A stretch of DNA of 64,000 bases from Volvox africanus. Taxonomy: Eukaryota > Chlorophyta > Chlorophyceae > Chlamydomonadales > Volvocaceae. The stretch's first letter is position 1. Every line of letters starts with the position of its first letter. Location of the stretch: the NCBI GenBank assembly GCA_030268105.1, contig BSDZ01000011.1, positions 2,393,001 through 2,457,000 of the forward strand. Direction: 5' to 3'. The notes beneath the pieces were generated by a model. That model did no database searches. It had not been told where the DNA came from and saw only the letters and a program-made list of their open reading frames with translations. This document shows positions 1-12,700 of the stretch, piece by piece. Made by a program: the position numbers and the translations under genes.

Positions 1-56
1 TGACAGATGCCGCTGAAGGCATTGGTCTTCTTATTTACAAATGCTCGCTAAACCAG

Positions 57-2058
57 GACAAATCACGCGGGTCGGTCTTGAAAGTGGACGTCACCAGCAA
101 CCCGCTAGTCGCTGGTATTTCGCTGTTCCAAATGTTTCAGACTGGAACGCAGCCGCTGGAAGTCATCTTTGCGCCAGAAGCGTCAAAAGTGGCATTGCAG
201 GCACTGTCCATCATGCGGATTAACCTTGCGAACAACGGCCGCGACGTTCTGCTGCTGCTATCGACGGTACGAGAGCGAGACCAGGCGGGGCCTCAGCACG
301 CGCGTAAGGGAAACTGGATGTTTAACAGGCCACAGCCACATTACTGCCTGATGCAGCATATGCGTCCTAACTCGCCTGCTAACGGCCGATTTGGGACACA
401 ACACAGCACCACATGCACGTGCAAGAATACCATGAAAACCGCCTGCAAAGGAACTGCAAACCATCCGTGTCCCATACACCCGCGTGTGCTGATGGGCTTC
501 ACCGTGAGGGATTTCCTGACATGACCGTCACAGACGGGCCTGAACTGAATTCCCTTAATCCCATCTCATCCAAGACACTTTCAATGCTTTGTCCCCCGCT
601 ATGTACCTCCGCTGACCTCAGGTCGACTACACGGCAGATGCCTCGGGACCAAAAAACTACTTCCTCCTGAAGTTGACACCGATAACTCCACCGTTGCCAT
701 GCTTCCAGCACCAGATTGAGGCCCCGAAATCTCCCGCATCCTTCATGACGCCCGGGGGTGAGGCCGCCATGGTGGCACACACGCAGGGCTTGGCAACCGC
801 TGCTGGGGTGGGTCCCCGTCCGCAGCATATGCATATGCATACGCATACAGGGTCGGCCTTGGGGCCTGCCGCGTCAGTCATCGCATCAGGCCACCTGCAA
901 GGGGCCATGGCGGCAGCGGCACCTCCTAACACTCATGGCATCGCGACAGGGACGCTGTCGTATTCGCACGGTGCGGGTGGTGCATCAGCAGCAGCAGCAG
1001 CAGCGGGGCCAGCGTGTCCTATCGGCGCGGCTGCCGCTGCTGCAGGTGGTGCTGGCAGCTCCAAACAGCAGCGTGCTCGCAAGGCGGATTATGTCATTGT
1101 TACGGAGGACACGGCCATTAAGAATGCGGCAGGCGCCATCGCCAAGGTGCTGGGCCGCGTGTCCAACCAAGGCCAGTGCTGCCCTGTATATACGGAGAAG
1201 AAGACAGAGTCTTTTACGACGGTTATTTCCGTGGCCGTTAAGGCGATTGCTGTGGCACGCGGCTACGTTTGTAACGAAGGCATGGGCAATGAGGTCGGCT
1301 TCCAGCCCTACCTGCGCCACCTAGATCGAAGGCTAGACCTGCTGGATCTACACCATTACCTGGCGCCGGAGAAAAAGGCGGCGGGAACGGCCACTATTCT
1401 TCATCACCCCCACCACCCGCATCACCAGCACATGGCAGGCGGCATGATGGCCGCCGCTGCCGCGGCAGCGGCAGCAGCAGCTGCAGCTAAGGGGCCCCAT
1501 GGCGCAAGTGGGCTGCAAGCAAGGCTCCACGGACAGCTAATAAGAGCGGTTGGTTTAGGGGGCGGGGGCGGTAAGGGGCATAACCCAATGGACGCATTTG
1601 AGCTTCTCGACGAGGAAGCACTGACTGATGAGCGGTGCGAGCTGGCGTTCGACGTTTTCAAAGTGCCCCAGTTGCACGAGCTCCATGATGCCGGCAACCT
1701 GCCAGTCAAGGTTACAGCGCACAGCCGGCCAAATGTTGTTTCCAACATTATCTCAAAACTTGTCACTGAACGCAGCGGCGCGATCTTGATCACGGCCGGC
1801 GGCAAAGCTATGCACGTGGCCATGACAGCGGTAGTGTCTGCGCGTGCACGCTTGAAGTCGAAGGGCATCGACATCATTCTCTTGCCAAAGTTTGTTACGG
1901 TGGACACTACGAGCACACTGGGGTGGGAGTCAGTGTTCCTGCGCTTCACCATTGTGCGCTGGGCACCCGTGCCGCCGGCAGTGCCAGCGGCAGCACAGTT
2001 GCATCCGGATGCGATGGTGGCGACGGGAGGGCGTTACCTGTTCCCGCAGTTAGGCTAA
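57..2058 (+). CDS. SpoVS-like (Alba-fold) triple-domain protein, 5' end outside window
   Basis: Two exons are visible: about 57-266 and 622-2058 (stop TAA). They join in frame, donor GTACGAG at 267 and acceptor CAG at 619-621; further exons must lie upstream. Three repeats resemble the small bacterial SpoVS domain. Repeat 1 spans the splice (from LKVDVTSNPLVAG to KNYFLLKLTPI). Repeat 2 lies near 1078-1320 (AVKAIAVARGYV). Repeat 3 lies near 1698-1975 (VKVTAHSRPNVVSNIISKL, then GIDIILLPKF). Repeat 3 follows the SpoVS pattern best: V-x-A-x-S-x-P-N-x-V, a glycine before the second helix, then G-I/V-D and a hydrophobic strand. Linkers are rich in His, Gly and Ala, with an Ala run near 1450-1490. 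SpoVS acts in Bacillus sporulation and has an Alba-like fold, so nucleic-acid binding is possible here, but that is inference. A true Alba domain is the main alternative. Confidence 0.75.
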
Positions 2059-4599
2059 GCTGCGATGCGGATGGTTGAGCTACTTTCAGCTAGTTCGCCG
2101 CAAAAAGGCTTCACGGACGTTTATGGGGTGGGCTACCGTTTTCTTACGGACGGAGCTTCCAAACCTGGGTGAGTCGTCGCATATGGGTCGAGCTGCGTCA
2201 TATGAATTGGGCCACCTGCAGTGGATGAGCTTTATGTTCGATCTGCCATATATGGGCTGTGGTTGCGTGTTAACCCTAGGTGATAAGAATTGGCGCTGTG
2301 TGTATTGGGTAGACACAGTGCAACCGTTGCGATATGACCTTAAGCAGGGGCATGCAGGTCAGATGCGGTATGGAGCAGAGGAGATGTTACAACTGCTTAA
2401 CACAATCTTGCGCGGACAAATACAGCCATAAGATCGAGTGGGGCGCTCCTTGGTTATGGGCACGCAACTATATACATGCGTTCCCTTATACTGAAAATGG
2501 TTTCCAGTAGAGCACGCATGGCGGTCGCAGCAGCCGCGCGTGCAGAGCACCGAGAGGAATATGGATGTCGAAAGGTCGAGCAATCTGGTATGGCTTGCGA
2601 TGTATGAGCCCGCGTCTGGGCAACGGGGCACATGCAAGGTACTGCTCTGGGGGCTTGTTCCGCGGTATTATGGGACGAGGGATGGTATTTCTAATCGAGT
2701 GGTATTTCCAATGGGGTCGGCGTTTACAGTACTGGGGCCTCTTGACAGCGCCATGTCGGCAATTGTCAGGGTGGGCAGCGGCTGGTGGCTGCTGGCGCTG
2801 TTAGGGCTGCATGTGATGTCCTTTGGCTGAGGACCATACCTGGTTGCAGCGTGGTCTGTATGGCGACACTATTAACATGTTTTATGAACTCGAGCATCTT
2901 TCGAGCGGCGTTACGGAGCTGAATATTAACCAGGAAGGCCACCAGGGGCCGTGGACTCGGCCCCGTGCAGATTGCCGACAAGCTATTCTTGATGAATCGT
3001 CCGTCTAGTGTTTTTTGCGCTGAAGCCGGGCCCAATTTTTTCTTGCTGAAGGCGAGATGAATGACTTGCTGCCGACATGCTCGGACCTGCCTGTTTCGAA
3101 ACCCGGTGCTGCGGTGCGCACTCGCCTGTTTGATGGAACTGGCTAAAGGGCTGCATGTACGTAGCTCATGGGGCTATGTACTTTGGGCGCGTCCAGGCTT
3201 GGATGGCGTTTAATCCTGCTTGCCTGTTATTAGTCGGCTAACAGGCCTGGGGCGTCGTTTTACCCTCTGCAACGTTTTCTGCATTCGTTCTTCGCTGGGC
3301 TCGCGATTGCATCCGCTACCTAATACTTATGCCATGGCACCGATTGGTAGCCCGTTGATTTGCCATGCACGGAACGCCCAAGCGCCCGAGTTGTTGGGGG
3401 GCATTTGGCTGCGGAAATGTACTGAACAGTCGATTCTTAGGGTTGTCGCATCGCCTGAGCTAGGAACGATGATATACCATGCTAAGAGGGGGATGTCTAA
3501 GTCGTAAAAGATCACGCCAGTCACTGGGCGTTGTTGGAGGCACGGTTTATGCTCGATCGCGCATTTGTCCTCCTTGCCTTGAAGGTTAGTGTGTGTGCGT
3601 GTGGGAAAGTTATTTTTCCCATGTTGTCTTGACCAACACAGCTGCTGGTCCATTTCTTTTTGCGCATAAGAGTGTTGGCTGTGAGAATTGCTTGGGTTCC
3701 AATAAGAAAGGACGTCTGATGAAACGTCGTTAGTTTTACTGGAGATGGCGCAAACACTGGCGCCGAGATGCAAAGGTGCTCGAGCTGCAACGTTCGCAAT
3801 CGCGTATGTGGGCCTCCTCGAATTCCCAGGTAGTCTCTGCCGAATGCTTGAGATGCAACCGGATGGAACAGACAGCCTCACCTGGCTACTTTGCTGCACG
3901 GCGCATGGTGTTGTGGTGAACTGTCGCTATGTAGATCATCAAGGTGTGCAGTGCTGGATGCGCGCCGGGCTGAGTGCCTATACGACCATCCGTAGCGGAA
4001 AACATCTGTCGTGGTCGAAGTACAAGGGGGGACGCGAGCTGACGACCGCGCCGCACTCCATTATGACCTGCTGAATGCCACTATCACTAACGTGATGTGG
4101 GCAGCCGTAATCATTCATTGTGATACCACCCGCCTACGTCTCGTTATGAACTACAGCTTACTGTGTAGTTACCAGGGATGTGCAGTATCGGATCGGGATC
4201 GTGCTCAAGGCCAGGCGAGGAAATGGGGGAAACGAACGTGCGTCATGGCATCACCAGTCGTCACCAGGTTTATTTGTTGACCTTGCATGACCGACCACCC
4301 TGACCATCACAACAAGTTATCGCCTTTCCTAGGCTTCTGAAAGCATCAAGTACAACAAGTACAATCAATACGGCCTCTTCCTGTGAACCGCAAATGGGCC
4401 ATTACCGCAGCCGTTACTTCACCTCGGAATCCTCAAATTACGTGGCAGATTTAACAGTACAGCGCAGATGATTGCCTTGGTAATAAACGTCAATAATTCT
4501 GCCATATCTATTAAAGCAATTTCACAAAATATAACACAAATGGAAATTAAGGAGCCACCACGAGCTTGGCCCATCGGCAGGCAGCACAGGCGGTGCACA
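2059..4599. other. intergenic, no gene recognised
   Basis: Short open frames occur on both strands, the longest about 190 codons on the minus strand at 3327-3899. None has a recognisable motif, a sensible composition or exon-like splice signals. I see only the 3' flank of the SpoVS-like gene and unannotatable sequence leading into the satellite. Confidence 0.5.
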
Positions 4600-5283
4600 G
4601 GCACCGACGGACAAGCAGACAGGCCGACGGACAGACAGGCCGACAGGCCGACGGACAGACAGGCCGACAGGCCGACGGACAGACAGGCCGACAGGCCGAC
4701 GGACAGACAGGCCGACAGGCCGACGGACAGACAGGCCGACAGGCCGACGGACAGACAGGCCGACAGGCCGACGGACAGACAGGCCGACAGGCCGACGGAC
4801 AGACAGGCCGACAGGCCGACGGACAGACAGGCCGACAGGCCGACGGACAGACAGGCCGACAGGCCGACGGACAGACAGGCCGACAGGCCGACGGACAGAC
4901 AGGCCGACAGGCCGACGGACAGACAGGCCGACAGGCCGACGGACAGACAGGCCGACAGGCCGACGGACAGACAGGCCGACAGGCCGACGGACAGACAGGC
5001 CGACAGGCCGACGGACAGACAGGCCGACAGGCCGACGGACAGACAGGCCGACGGACAGACAGGCCGACAGGCCGACGGACAGACAGGCCGACAGGCCGAC
5101 GGACAGATAGGCGACAAGCCGACAGACAGGCTGACAAGCCGACAGGCCGGACAAGCCGACAGGCCGACAGACAGGCCGACAGACAGGCCCACAGACAGGC
5201 CGACGACAGGCCGACAGGCAGCAAGACGACAGGTCGACAGGCCGACAGATAGGCAGGCCGACAAGCCGACAGGCCGGACAGGA
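4600..5283. repeat. 24-bp tandem satellite with degenerate right flank
   Basis: A unit of 24 bp (acggacagacaggccgacag followed by gccg) repeats about 19-20 times, almost without change, from about 4618 to 5110. It then decays into shorter gacaggccgac-type variants up to about 5283. The unit has no stop codon in several frames, so long artificial open frames appear on both strands (for example repeating PTDRQADR). The near identity of the central copies and the degenerate edge are what recent unequal exchange or slippage would give. There is no flanking splice structure or start context to suggest it is translated. Confidence 0.95.
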
Positions 5284-6161
5284 GCCGGTCGTGATCATTT
5301 GCAGGCCCCCAAAGGGCTTGTTGAAGGCTTCCCCTGCTGTCTGCTGGGAACACGCCGGCAAGGGAAGGGGAACTAAGCAACCAGGATCTTACATGATACT
5401 GGAAATGAGCCAGGTTTCTAGGAAACGATCGTAGCCAAGCGATCGTATCCTGGTAATCGATTACCAGGCTAACAAAGTGAAAGCAAACGTTTGCAAGCGA
5501 CGGCAAAAATTCCCGAGGGCCGTACACTAGCAAGACTCGTTACGGTGGAGGTGAAAATACGACACACAGATGTTGCTAAATGAAGTACCTAACTAAAACA
5601 ATAAAAGTGCCTAAAAACAAAAATAACTAATAGTTATAATAGATATAAAAGGTTTTATATTCGATTACTAGAACAGGTACTACAGCGGTAGCAATGAATG
5701 AATACCAAAACAGTTCACCGGGGACGTGTGGGCCCGTATTGGTTTTGACTGGTCCTTCGAGCGTGTCCACCTGCTTTGGCTAGGGGCATAGCCTACCCCC
5801 CTTCCGCCACCCCCTCCTCCTCCACAACCATGCCTTCATTTACTTTCCTCACGATGTTATGTTTCGTCACGCTGTTGGTTCGCATACTTATTGGTAGGTT
5901 CGCATTTTCCCCCATGAATGGGTATGGGCTATGGGTCTTGGGGACATGCATGTAGCTAACTGTCAGGACGACAAGTCCTTCACGAGCATGAGCCCTTACG
6001 ATTTCTTTTCGCGACGGTTGCGACATGACCTGCGGGAATTCATTCACTATCACTGGCTTGGCACGTGCAGTGCTTCATTGCGGTGTACTGTGCGACTCTA
6101 CTAGACCTGTTCACACCATGCCTTTGAAATCCGAGACTTCATGGCTCCTATCTTTCGCGCC
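5284..6161. other. intergenic, partly AT-rich
   Basis: No gene seen. Positions about 5575-5720 are clearly more AT-rich than the neighbourhood, and a CT-rich run lies at 5798-5824. The open frames here have no family features. Confidence 0.5.
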
Positions 6162-7297
6162 TCAGTCAGGTAGCGCCTCAGTCTCCAGCGCCTGCAACAA
6201 CTCGGCGCTCATCATGCCCGCCTCATCCAGAATCACACCGCGCAACTCCAGCAGCACCCTGAGGACCTGAGACCCATCGACAGGCCATTGTCACAAGTAC
6301 GATGAACGGAACGCTGAACCGCAGAATAATGAGAGCACCCAATGGAAACTCTGAGAGGGGAAGAAGCCTGAGAAGCCAAGGCCACCAAGCCCCGGGTGCA
6401 CCCGGCCCAAACCACCTGTAGTTACAACCAGTTGTGACCACATTCCTCCTTAGACAGGCAGAGCCCGGGTGCGCTATTGCTCGCACTCCCCCGTTGTTAT
6501 CCAGGAGAATCCAAGGGCGGAGAGCCTATTGGTTCCCCGTCTGTTCGTTCACGCACAGCGACGTACGCCGATAGGTGCATAAAGCCCACCTCCTCATCCG
6601 TCAGCATGACCTCTGGTCTCTGAAGTTATTAAACGTTCCCAACCTGAGCAGGGAATGCAACGTGATGCCTGCATGGTATGGAGCAGGTGCGCAGGGGCAG
6701 ATGACCAGGCATGACACCGCTGTGATAGCGGCAAGAATTGTGGAACGGTGGAGATAGGTGGCACTTGGTGCGGATGGTGAAGTTCCTGCTGCTGCTCCTG
6801 CTGCTGGTGACATCACAGGATATTGCTGACTATGACGGCATAGACAGGCACCATTCAGTCGCAGGGCGCAGCCCTGCATGATAAGGTGTCAAGGGCCGTT
6901 CAGTGCTTGCGCGCTGCATGTGCGAAATTCGGCATGAATGCTCCCCTGAAGCCTGGAAAGGAAAGGGGGTGGTAGAGGTAGCTTCTCACTGCGCAGCGGG
7001 GTTGATCTCGGATTTCAAGTACGAGGAGTGAGACGCCGCGTGGAAGCGCCTGCAGGTTAGCTTGCCGGTCAACGGACCCGCACCTCCCACGATGGCCGGT
7101 CATGGCCGGTCATGGCGGGAGCGGCCACAGCCTTGCTGCCATGCAAAGCCTCCAACTGAAGCCTCAAGTGCCGCAGTGTCGCCGACTTCCCGGTAACAGC
7201 GCAGCCCGTCAGAAACAAGTTTCGGCCTCCAAGACCGCGTTGATAGCCATCTGCTGCTCCGAGGATGGCAGAAAGGTTAGCTCAGCCACGGATGCAT
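6162..7297 (-). pseudogene. PIF1-like DNA helicase remnant
   Basis: Three ordered helicase motifs are read on the minus strand. The first segment (about 7297-7105) has SSEQQMAINAVLE, then RNLFLTGCAVTGKSATLRHL, a Walker A region with the GKS at about 7181-7207. The second (about 6668-6632) has GITLHSLLRLG, the conserved TLHS element after Walker A; a CAG acceptor lies directly before it. The third (about 6260-6162) has GVILDEAGMMSAELLQALE, the Walker B DE box, then a stop. The spacing is larger than in intact PIF1 proteins, so introns are likely. Within the first segment the frame shifts by one base near 7225, between NAVLE and RNLFL, which breaks the protein. PIF1 proteins unwind DNA 5' to 3'; many algal copies belong to Helitron-type elements. 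No RepHel or Helitron end was seen. An assembly error at the shift is possible. Confidence 0.6.
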
Positions 7298-7537
7298 CCA
7301 CCTGGCCCGCTCTGCACCGTAATTTAACCTGGCTGCGTTCCTTACACTTCTGAACGCTGCAGAATCCTTTGATGCCCGAAGCATGCCTACTCGCGGCCAG
7401 GGGCGATGACAGCAATCGTCGATGGGGCGTGACTCGGGAGAGGGGAGGGCCTGGAAGCTGCGCCGCCACAGGGCATCTACTAAGTACGGAATCCAATACA
7501 TAGTATGGATTCCACAAACAGAACAGCATCGGGGAGG

Positions 7538-7612
7538 CTGTGGCCGATCCTGTGGCTGTGGCTGTGGCTGTGGCCGATCCTGTGGCTGTGGCATCGCTGT
7601 GGCCGATCCCTG
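7538..7612. repeat. short tandem repeat, gtggct/ggccgatcct units
   Basis: Hexanucleotide gtggct units alternate with two-to-three copies of ggccgatcctgtggctgtgg. This is a low-complexity tract only; it makes repetitive peptides in several frames of both strands. Confidence 0.8.
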
Positions 7613-9707
7613 GTCCCATGGGCCGCCAACGCCACGGGCGAACAAGTGAAGCCAAAGAAGGGGTTCAAGCTATTAAGCCCAAATATCGAAAGTGGCTTTA
7701 AAACCGAACATGGCAAATATTTGCTGCCCCGGTAAACTGGGGAAGGCTGCCTTGAGGGCAGCCGTATTGGTAGTCTGGTACAGTAATCCACGGATGCGAA
7801 TCGTAAGAACTTTATCCGTGTGGAATAAAATAATTGATTAATGACAAGTTTAGGTATATAGAACTCAACATGATATCGGGTGATCGGCACTTGAACACGC
7901 TAGGGCCTTCTCTGTGCGGATTCGAAAGAACGAGCACCCTTCATGTGTGATTCACAAGTCCACTTCTTATTCATCCGATTCTAAAGAAATGTGACCATGA
8001 AAATGAGGAACCGGCAGCGTATAAATTACGAAGGGCTAGTATTGGGATATCGACACAGCGATCGACACACAAGAAGGTCGTTCTGGTGTAAACAAATATT
8101 ATGCTCACGTTGGTACCAACGAAGGTGTGATCCAGGGGCATTTTGTTTCAATTTTCGGTGCGCGAAAGTTCGTGAATGTGAAAGTCGTGACCCGAGCAGG
8201 ACATGAACAAAACTCTGTACCTGCTCTGGCAACCATGTTTCACAAGTTTCAGCATTCAGCAGCATTTATCGAAGATCTAAAGGCGTTTTCTTAGGTTTAA
8301 CGTTGCCGCAACGGCATGCTCTGAATGACTAACTTCAGTTAAGCTCCACGCTTTGCATCATTTTAGTTATTAGGGCGCGTCGATCTCGCGATCGACAGTC
8401 TTACGAGGGCAGTCAAATGGGTGCTGATGAAGCCCGAGATGGCACCTCGCGTGTGCTGCGGGCCTCGTTTCCTGTCCTTACTGGTAATAGCATTAGCCTT
8501 GACAAGGAATCCTCCCTTCTTAACCTGCGACCATCGCCTCAACCGGCAGCCCATTTCCTTAGTCGGTGGAATATTGCCTTAACCGGCATACCGGTACCCT
8601 AAACAGCGGATATTGCCTTACATGTCGACCATTGTCTTAGCCAGTGGCCTAGTATCCAAACTAACGGGTGTGGCCTTCGTGCCGGTCTCATAGGGTTGAT
8701 TGCACCAGGAGACGACACACTCCCAGGGACACTCAGAGATCAACCACAACGATGCCTCGTAGGCATATAGCACGTAGCCAACTGTGGAGTTTGGCAGCCC
8801 AGAGTGCCTGTAGCCTGACTGCTTGTAGCCACTGGCTTGTGACTAGTTTCACAGTGGCATCGTGCATCGCCCTGGCCTGGCTGTTATGCAACGAATGTGG
8901 CCACATCGTGCCATAGCCATCTGCCAAGCCTCCCAGGAGCATGACCTCTGAGCACGCAGTACACTGCCGTTGTCAAAAGAGAAATGCCAGGTGGCCAGCC
9001 AGGGTCGGCAGCCAGGGTTGGACAAGAAATTGAGACCAAGGCTGAACACGGCTTTGCTCGCAGACAGATAAGTGCAGATTAGGTTTCACGTGTCCCCTCG
9101 TGCACAGAGAAAGCACGCTTGATCCTGCCACGGTGCGGTGTGACTTGGACTAGAAAGATCGAACACGGGAATGAGTAGGCCAACCGCCTATGGATGCAAG
9201 CAGCCAGACCCGCTTCTGCCTGAGTACGGCAAAGAGTTTCAACTTAAGGAATAGCACCGGTCATGACCGACAGCACGGACACGCTCTTTAAGCTTGTATA
9301 TATTTCCCTGATTTTCCCTAAATTTGGCAACAACTCCGTTACCAGTATGTAACAAGCACGCGATGGTGAGCCCATGAGAGTCGTACACTCAGGAGGAGTC
9401 CCATGGGCCGCGAGATAGATCGACGTAACGACCTGATAAAACATAATAGAAAAAATATAATATAGGAATAAAATCCAAGTTTTTAATTAATATGATTTAA
9501 GGCGCACGTGTAAACCCCATGCTGGAATTCCTCATACGGTGTGCTTCGGAGCCTTTTTCCAGGACGCATCCTCATTCATCAGGACTGCCTATGCAACCTT
9601 GCGCTGTAGAATAATCCAGGATTATTAAGTTGCATACGTTGCAAACTAATATAATATAAGCCCGCTCTGCTGCTTACAACTCTGGACACGGCGAAACCGT
9701 CTGAAAC
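7613..9707. other. intergenic, no gene recognised
   Basis: No coding signal that I can support. A very AT-rich patch lies at about 9440-9500 and another at 9640-9660, just upstream of the aldo/keto reductase start, where promoter elements may lie. The open frames are all under about 110 codons and lack family motifs. Confidence 0.5.
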
Positions 9708-12700
9708 ATGTACACGCAAAGCTGCGGAATGCGGCCTCGCACAGTTACTTCAAGCAATGTACAACGCAAGCTATGCAACAGGCGCTGTAGATCTATCAAG
9801 TTGCTGGCAGCAGTGTCATCGGATTCCACACTAGCTCCCGCGGACTACACAACGCTAGGGACAACCGACGTGCGCGTGCCGGTGATGGGCGTTGGCGCCT
9901 GGTCCTGGGGTGATCGCAGCGGCTATTGGGGCTATGGCCGCGAATACGGACAGGAGGAGAGCCGTGCAGCTTACAAGGTGGGTTAGCGTGGTAATAGCCG
10001 TGATCTCTCGCTTCTACAGTGAAAGGGCACGAGGAGTTTGCGGGGTTTTTGGGAGGTATGACGGCAGTAATTCCGTCAACTTTTCAGCGCAGTGGACGCA
10101 ACAAGGACCGGAGGCCACGAGCGGTCAGGGCTGCAGACTTGCAGAACCTGCAACTTTCCAACCCAGGCGAGCCATAGACGGCCTTTTCAAGTTACAGACG
10201 CAACTCGGAAACGGCAGGCACGACGCCACTAATGCCATTTTACATCCAGCAGGATCACGGTCGCCGATGACCTGGTTTGACACCTCCTAGTCGCCCAGCT
10301 ATTGGACGCCCTAGATGGCATGTAATGTTGGGTGCTCTCCTGGCTGATTCTCATGCGGTGCCGCCCATTCCTTCCCGCGGTTTGCAGGCGCTCATCCACT
10401 CCGGTCTCACTTTCATTGATACGGCCGAGGTGTACGGTTATGGCAAAAGTGAGGTGCGTTGCCGATGCGCATTTACATTGTCTGCTACACAGCACGCTCT
10501 CCGCCATGCACCCAAGCCAGGACTGCTACAGATGGAATGCTTATTGCGAGTCCCATGTGTGCGTGTTTCCGTCTGTCTGTCTATCTGTCTGTCTGTCTGT
10601 GTCTATCTTCTGTATGTATGTATCTTTGTCCACCATCGAAAGCAATCCATGGATCGCTTAGGTCAGTGTGTGAGATGTCCTGGCGATGCACAGAATGCGC
10701 CCCAATGACGTTGCTTGGGCGACTGCAATCTACTTAGCCACGACGTCTTACGCCATACTTAAACCTAGATCCCCGTACGGATGTGATTTCATTCCGAGTT
10801 CACTATCTCCGCAACCTCCGTTCTCCAAAGCAGAACGTTCGGAGCTGCCTGTCTGGGGGTCTTCCATCAGGTTTCTAGTGCCGTATACTATCTTGACCGA
10901 ACAGCGGACCGTAATGATGCAAATCTGTGCTCGGTTGGATTGGATGTTTCCGCGGCTGCCTGTCCGCATGTCCACATGCGGAAGGATGAAGTCGTATGCG
11001 GCGACGTGCACTTCGTAGGTGCGCAATAACGTTCGTGGCCCTCGTCCCCTTGTGCAGGAGTTCCTAGGGGAATTCATGCGCGAACAGGCCACAAAAAGCC
11101 CCGGCTCCCCCCTCCCTATCATCGCCACGAAATTCGCGCCGCTGCCTTGGCGCTTCACCTCGGCATCTGTGGTGGAAGCCGCCAAAGCTTCCCTGGCGCG
11201 ACTGGGGCTCAGCAGCATGGGGCTATACATGCAACACTGGTGAGGGGCCGCGATCTTTTACAAGTGGGTTCCAAGGGTTGCTGATCGAGCTGCTGGAGGT
11301 TGATCCCCACACGGTTTGATGGGCTCTTTGCTACGGAAAGGTGTAAATCTCTCCTCGCATTGTCTCCGCGGCCCCTTACCATGTCCGGAATCCGTTGCTT
11401 TCATCTCGCCTCAGGCTTGGTGTCCGCTTCCCTTCGTACGGTACTCGTCAGCGAACCGCACGCCTCCCTTGATGAAATGCAACAACCCGAGCTGACACAC
11501 ACATACGCACGCACACTTATACACGCACACACACTCGCACTCGCACTCTGTCGCCTGCGCTCTGCTCTGTGAGGAAGAGGAACGGCTCGGGGTCCCTTTG
11601 TTGCCCGGAATCCGTTCTCCGAATACCCAAACTGGCTGTATATTCCTGGAACCAGGCCCGGCTTCGGCCCGCAGTACTTCTTCAATGACGCCTACCTGGA
11701 GGGTCTCGCGGACTGCCGGCAGCAGGGCCTGTGCCAGGCTGTGGGGGTGTCCAACTTCTCCTCGCGGCGGGTGAAGCAGGCTGTGAAGCTGCTGGCAGCC
11801 CGGGGCGTACCGCTGGCTTCAAACCAGGTGACAAGCGGCGAAGAGGACACCCTCGCTCCTCTGCTCACAGACGTCCTGCTTTCCGCTGCCTATTCCCCCC
11901 ACGCATACGACCCTACATACACGCACGCGTCGAGTGTGTGCACACGGGACCCAGCCGTCTTATTGTCATGCTGGCGTGCGTGCCCCGTGTATGCGTGTGG
12001 TCCAGGTTCTTGATGGGGATCAATTGGCATCACAGGCTAAGGTTCAGAATAGAGACAGATGCGTGGCAAGAGGGGACTTTATGCCGCAATACATTCCAGT
12101 GGGGCGCCAGGGGCAGGTGTTCCAGCCTCGGGATGCGGCCGCCTGCAGGTGGCATCAACCTCTCAGGGTGTTTATTCACAGCAGTGCGGTACTCTGTGCC
12201 CTGACTGGCCCCCTGAGTGACCCGTGTGTCGCTGCCTGCTGCCGGCCGCTGATGCTTGGAAGTACCTCAGGTGCAATACAGTCTGTTATATCGGGCCCCG
12301 GAAACCAATGGCGTGCTGGAGGCGTGCCGCGAGGCTGGGGTGACACTCGTGGCTTACAGCCCACTGTCCCAGGGGTTGCTGACAGGTAGGTTCGGACTCG
12401 CGGGGCCTGCTGGCTTATGCGCCATGTTAGGCAAATGTAGGCGTGAGCTCTTTGACCACTTTGACCGCGTGACTTGGCTCCAAGGAAGCTGTGCTGCAAT
12501 CCCAGAGGATTTGGACATAACGCATCTCAGTGCTTGGCTGTCTTCTGCATTACCACTCGTGACTACTATCAATGTGCATGCCTTCCCACTGTGTGCTCGA
12601 ATCGTGACCGCTCGCCCACCGGCCCCTCCAGGCAAGTACTCAGTGGGCAGTAACAAACCGAACGGCCCACGCCAGCTGGTCTACTCAGATTCGCGACTGC

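Noticed and set aside
3327..3899. Minus-strand frame of 190 codons
   Set aside because: No recognisable domain, no start context and no splice partners; composition looks random.
4600..5283. CRISPR-like array
   Set aside because: The 24-bp units are directly adjacent with no unique spacers, and the host is eukaryotic. It is a simple tandem satellite.
4419..5533. Proteins of 230-330 residues on both strands across the satellite
   Set aside because: They exist only because the repeat unit lacks stop codons in several frames; the flanks give no start, splice or domain support.
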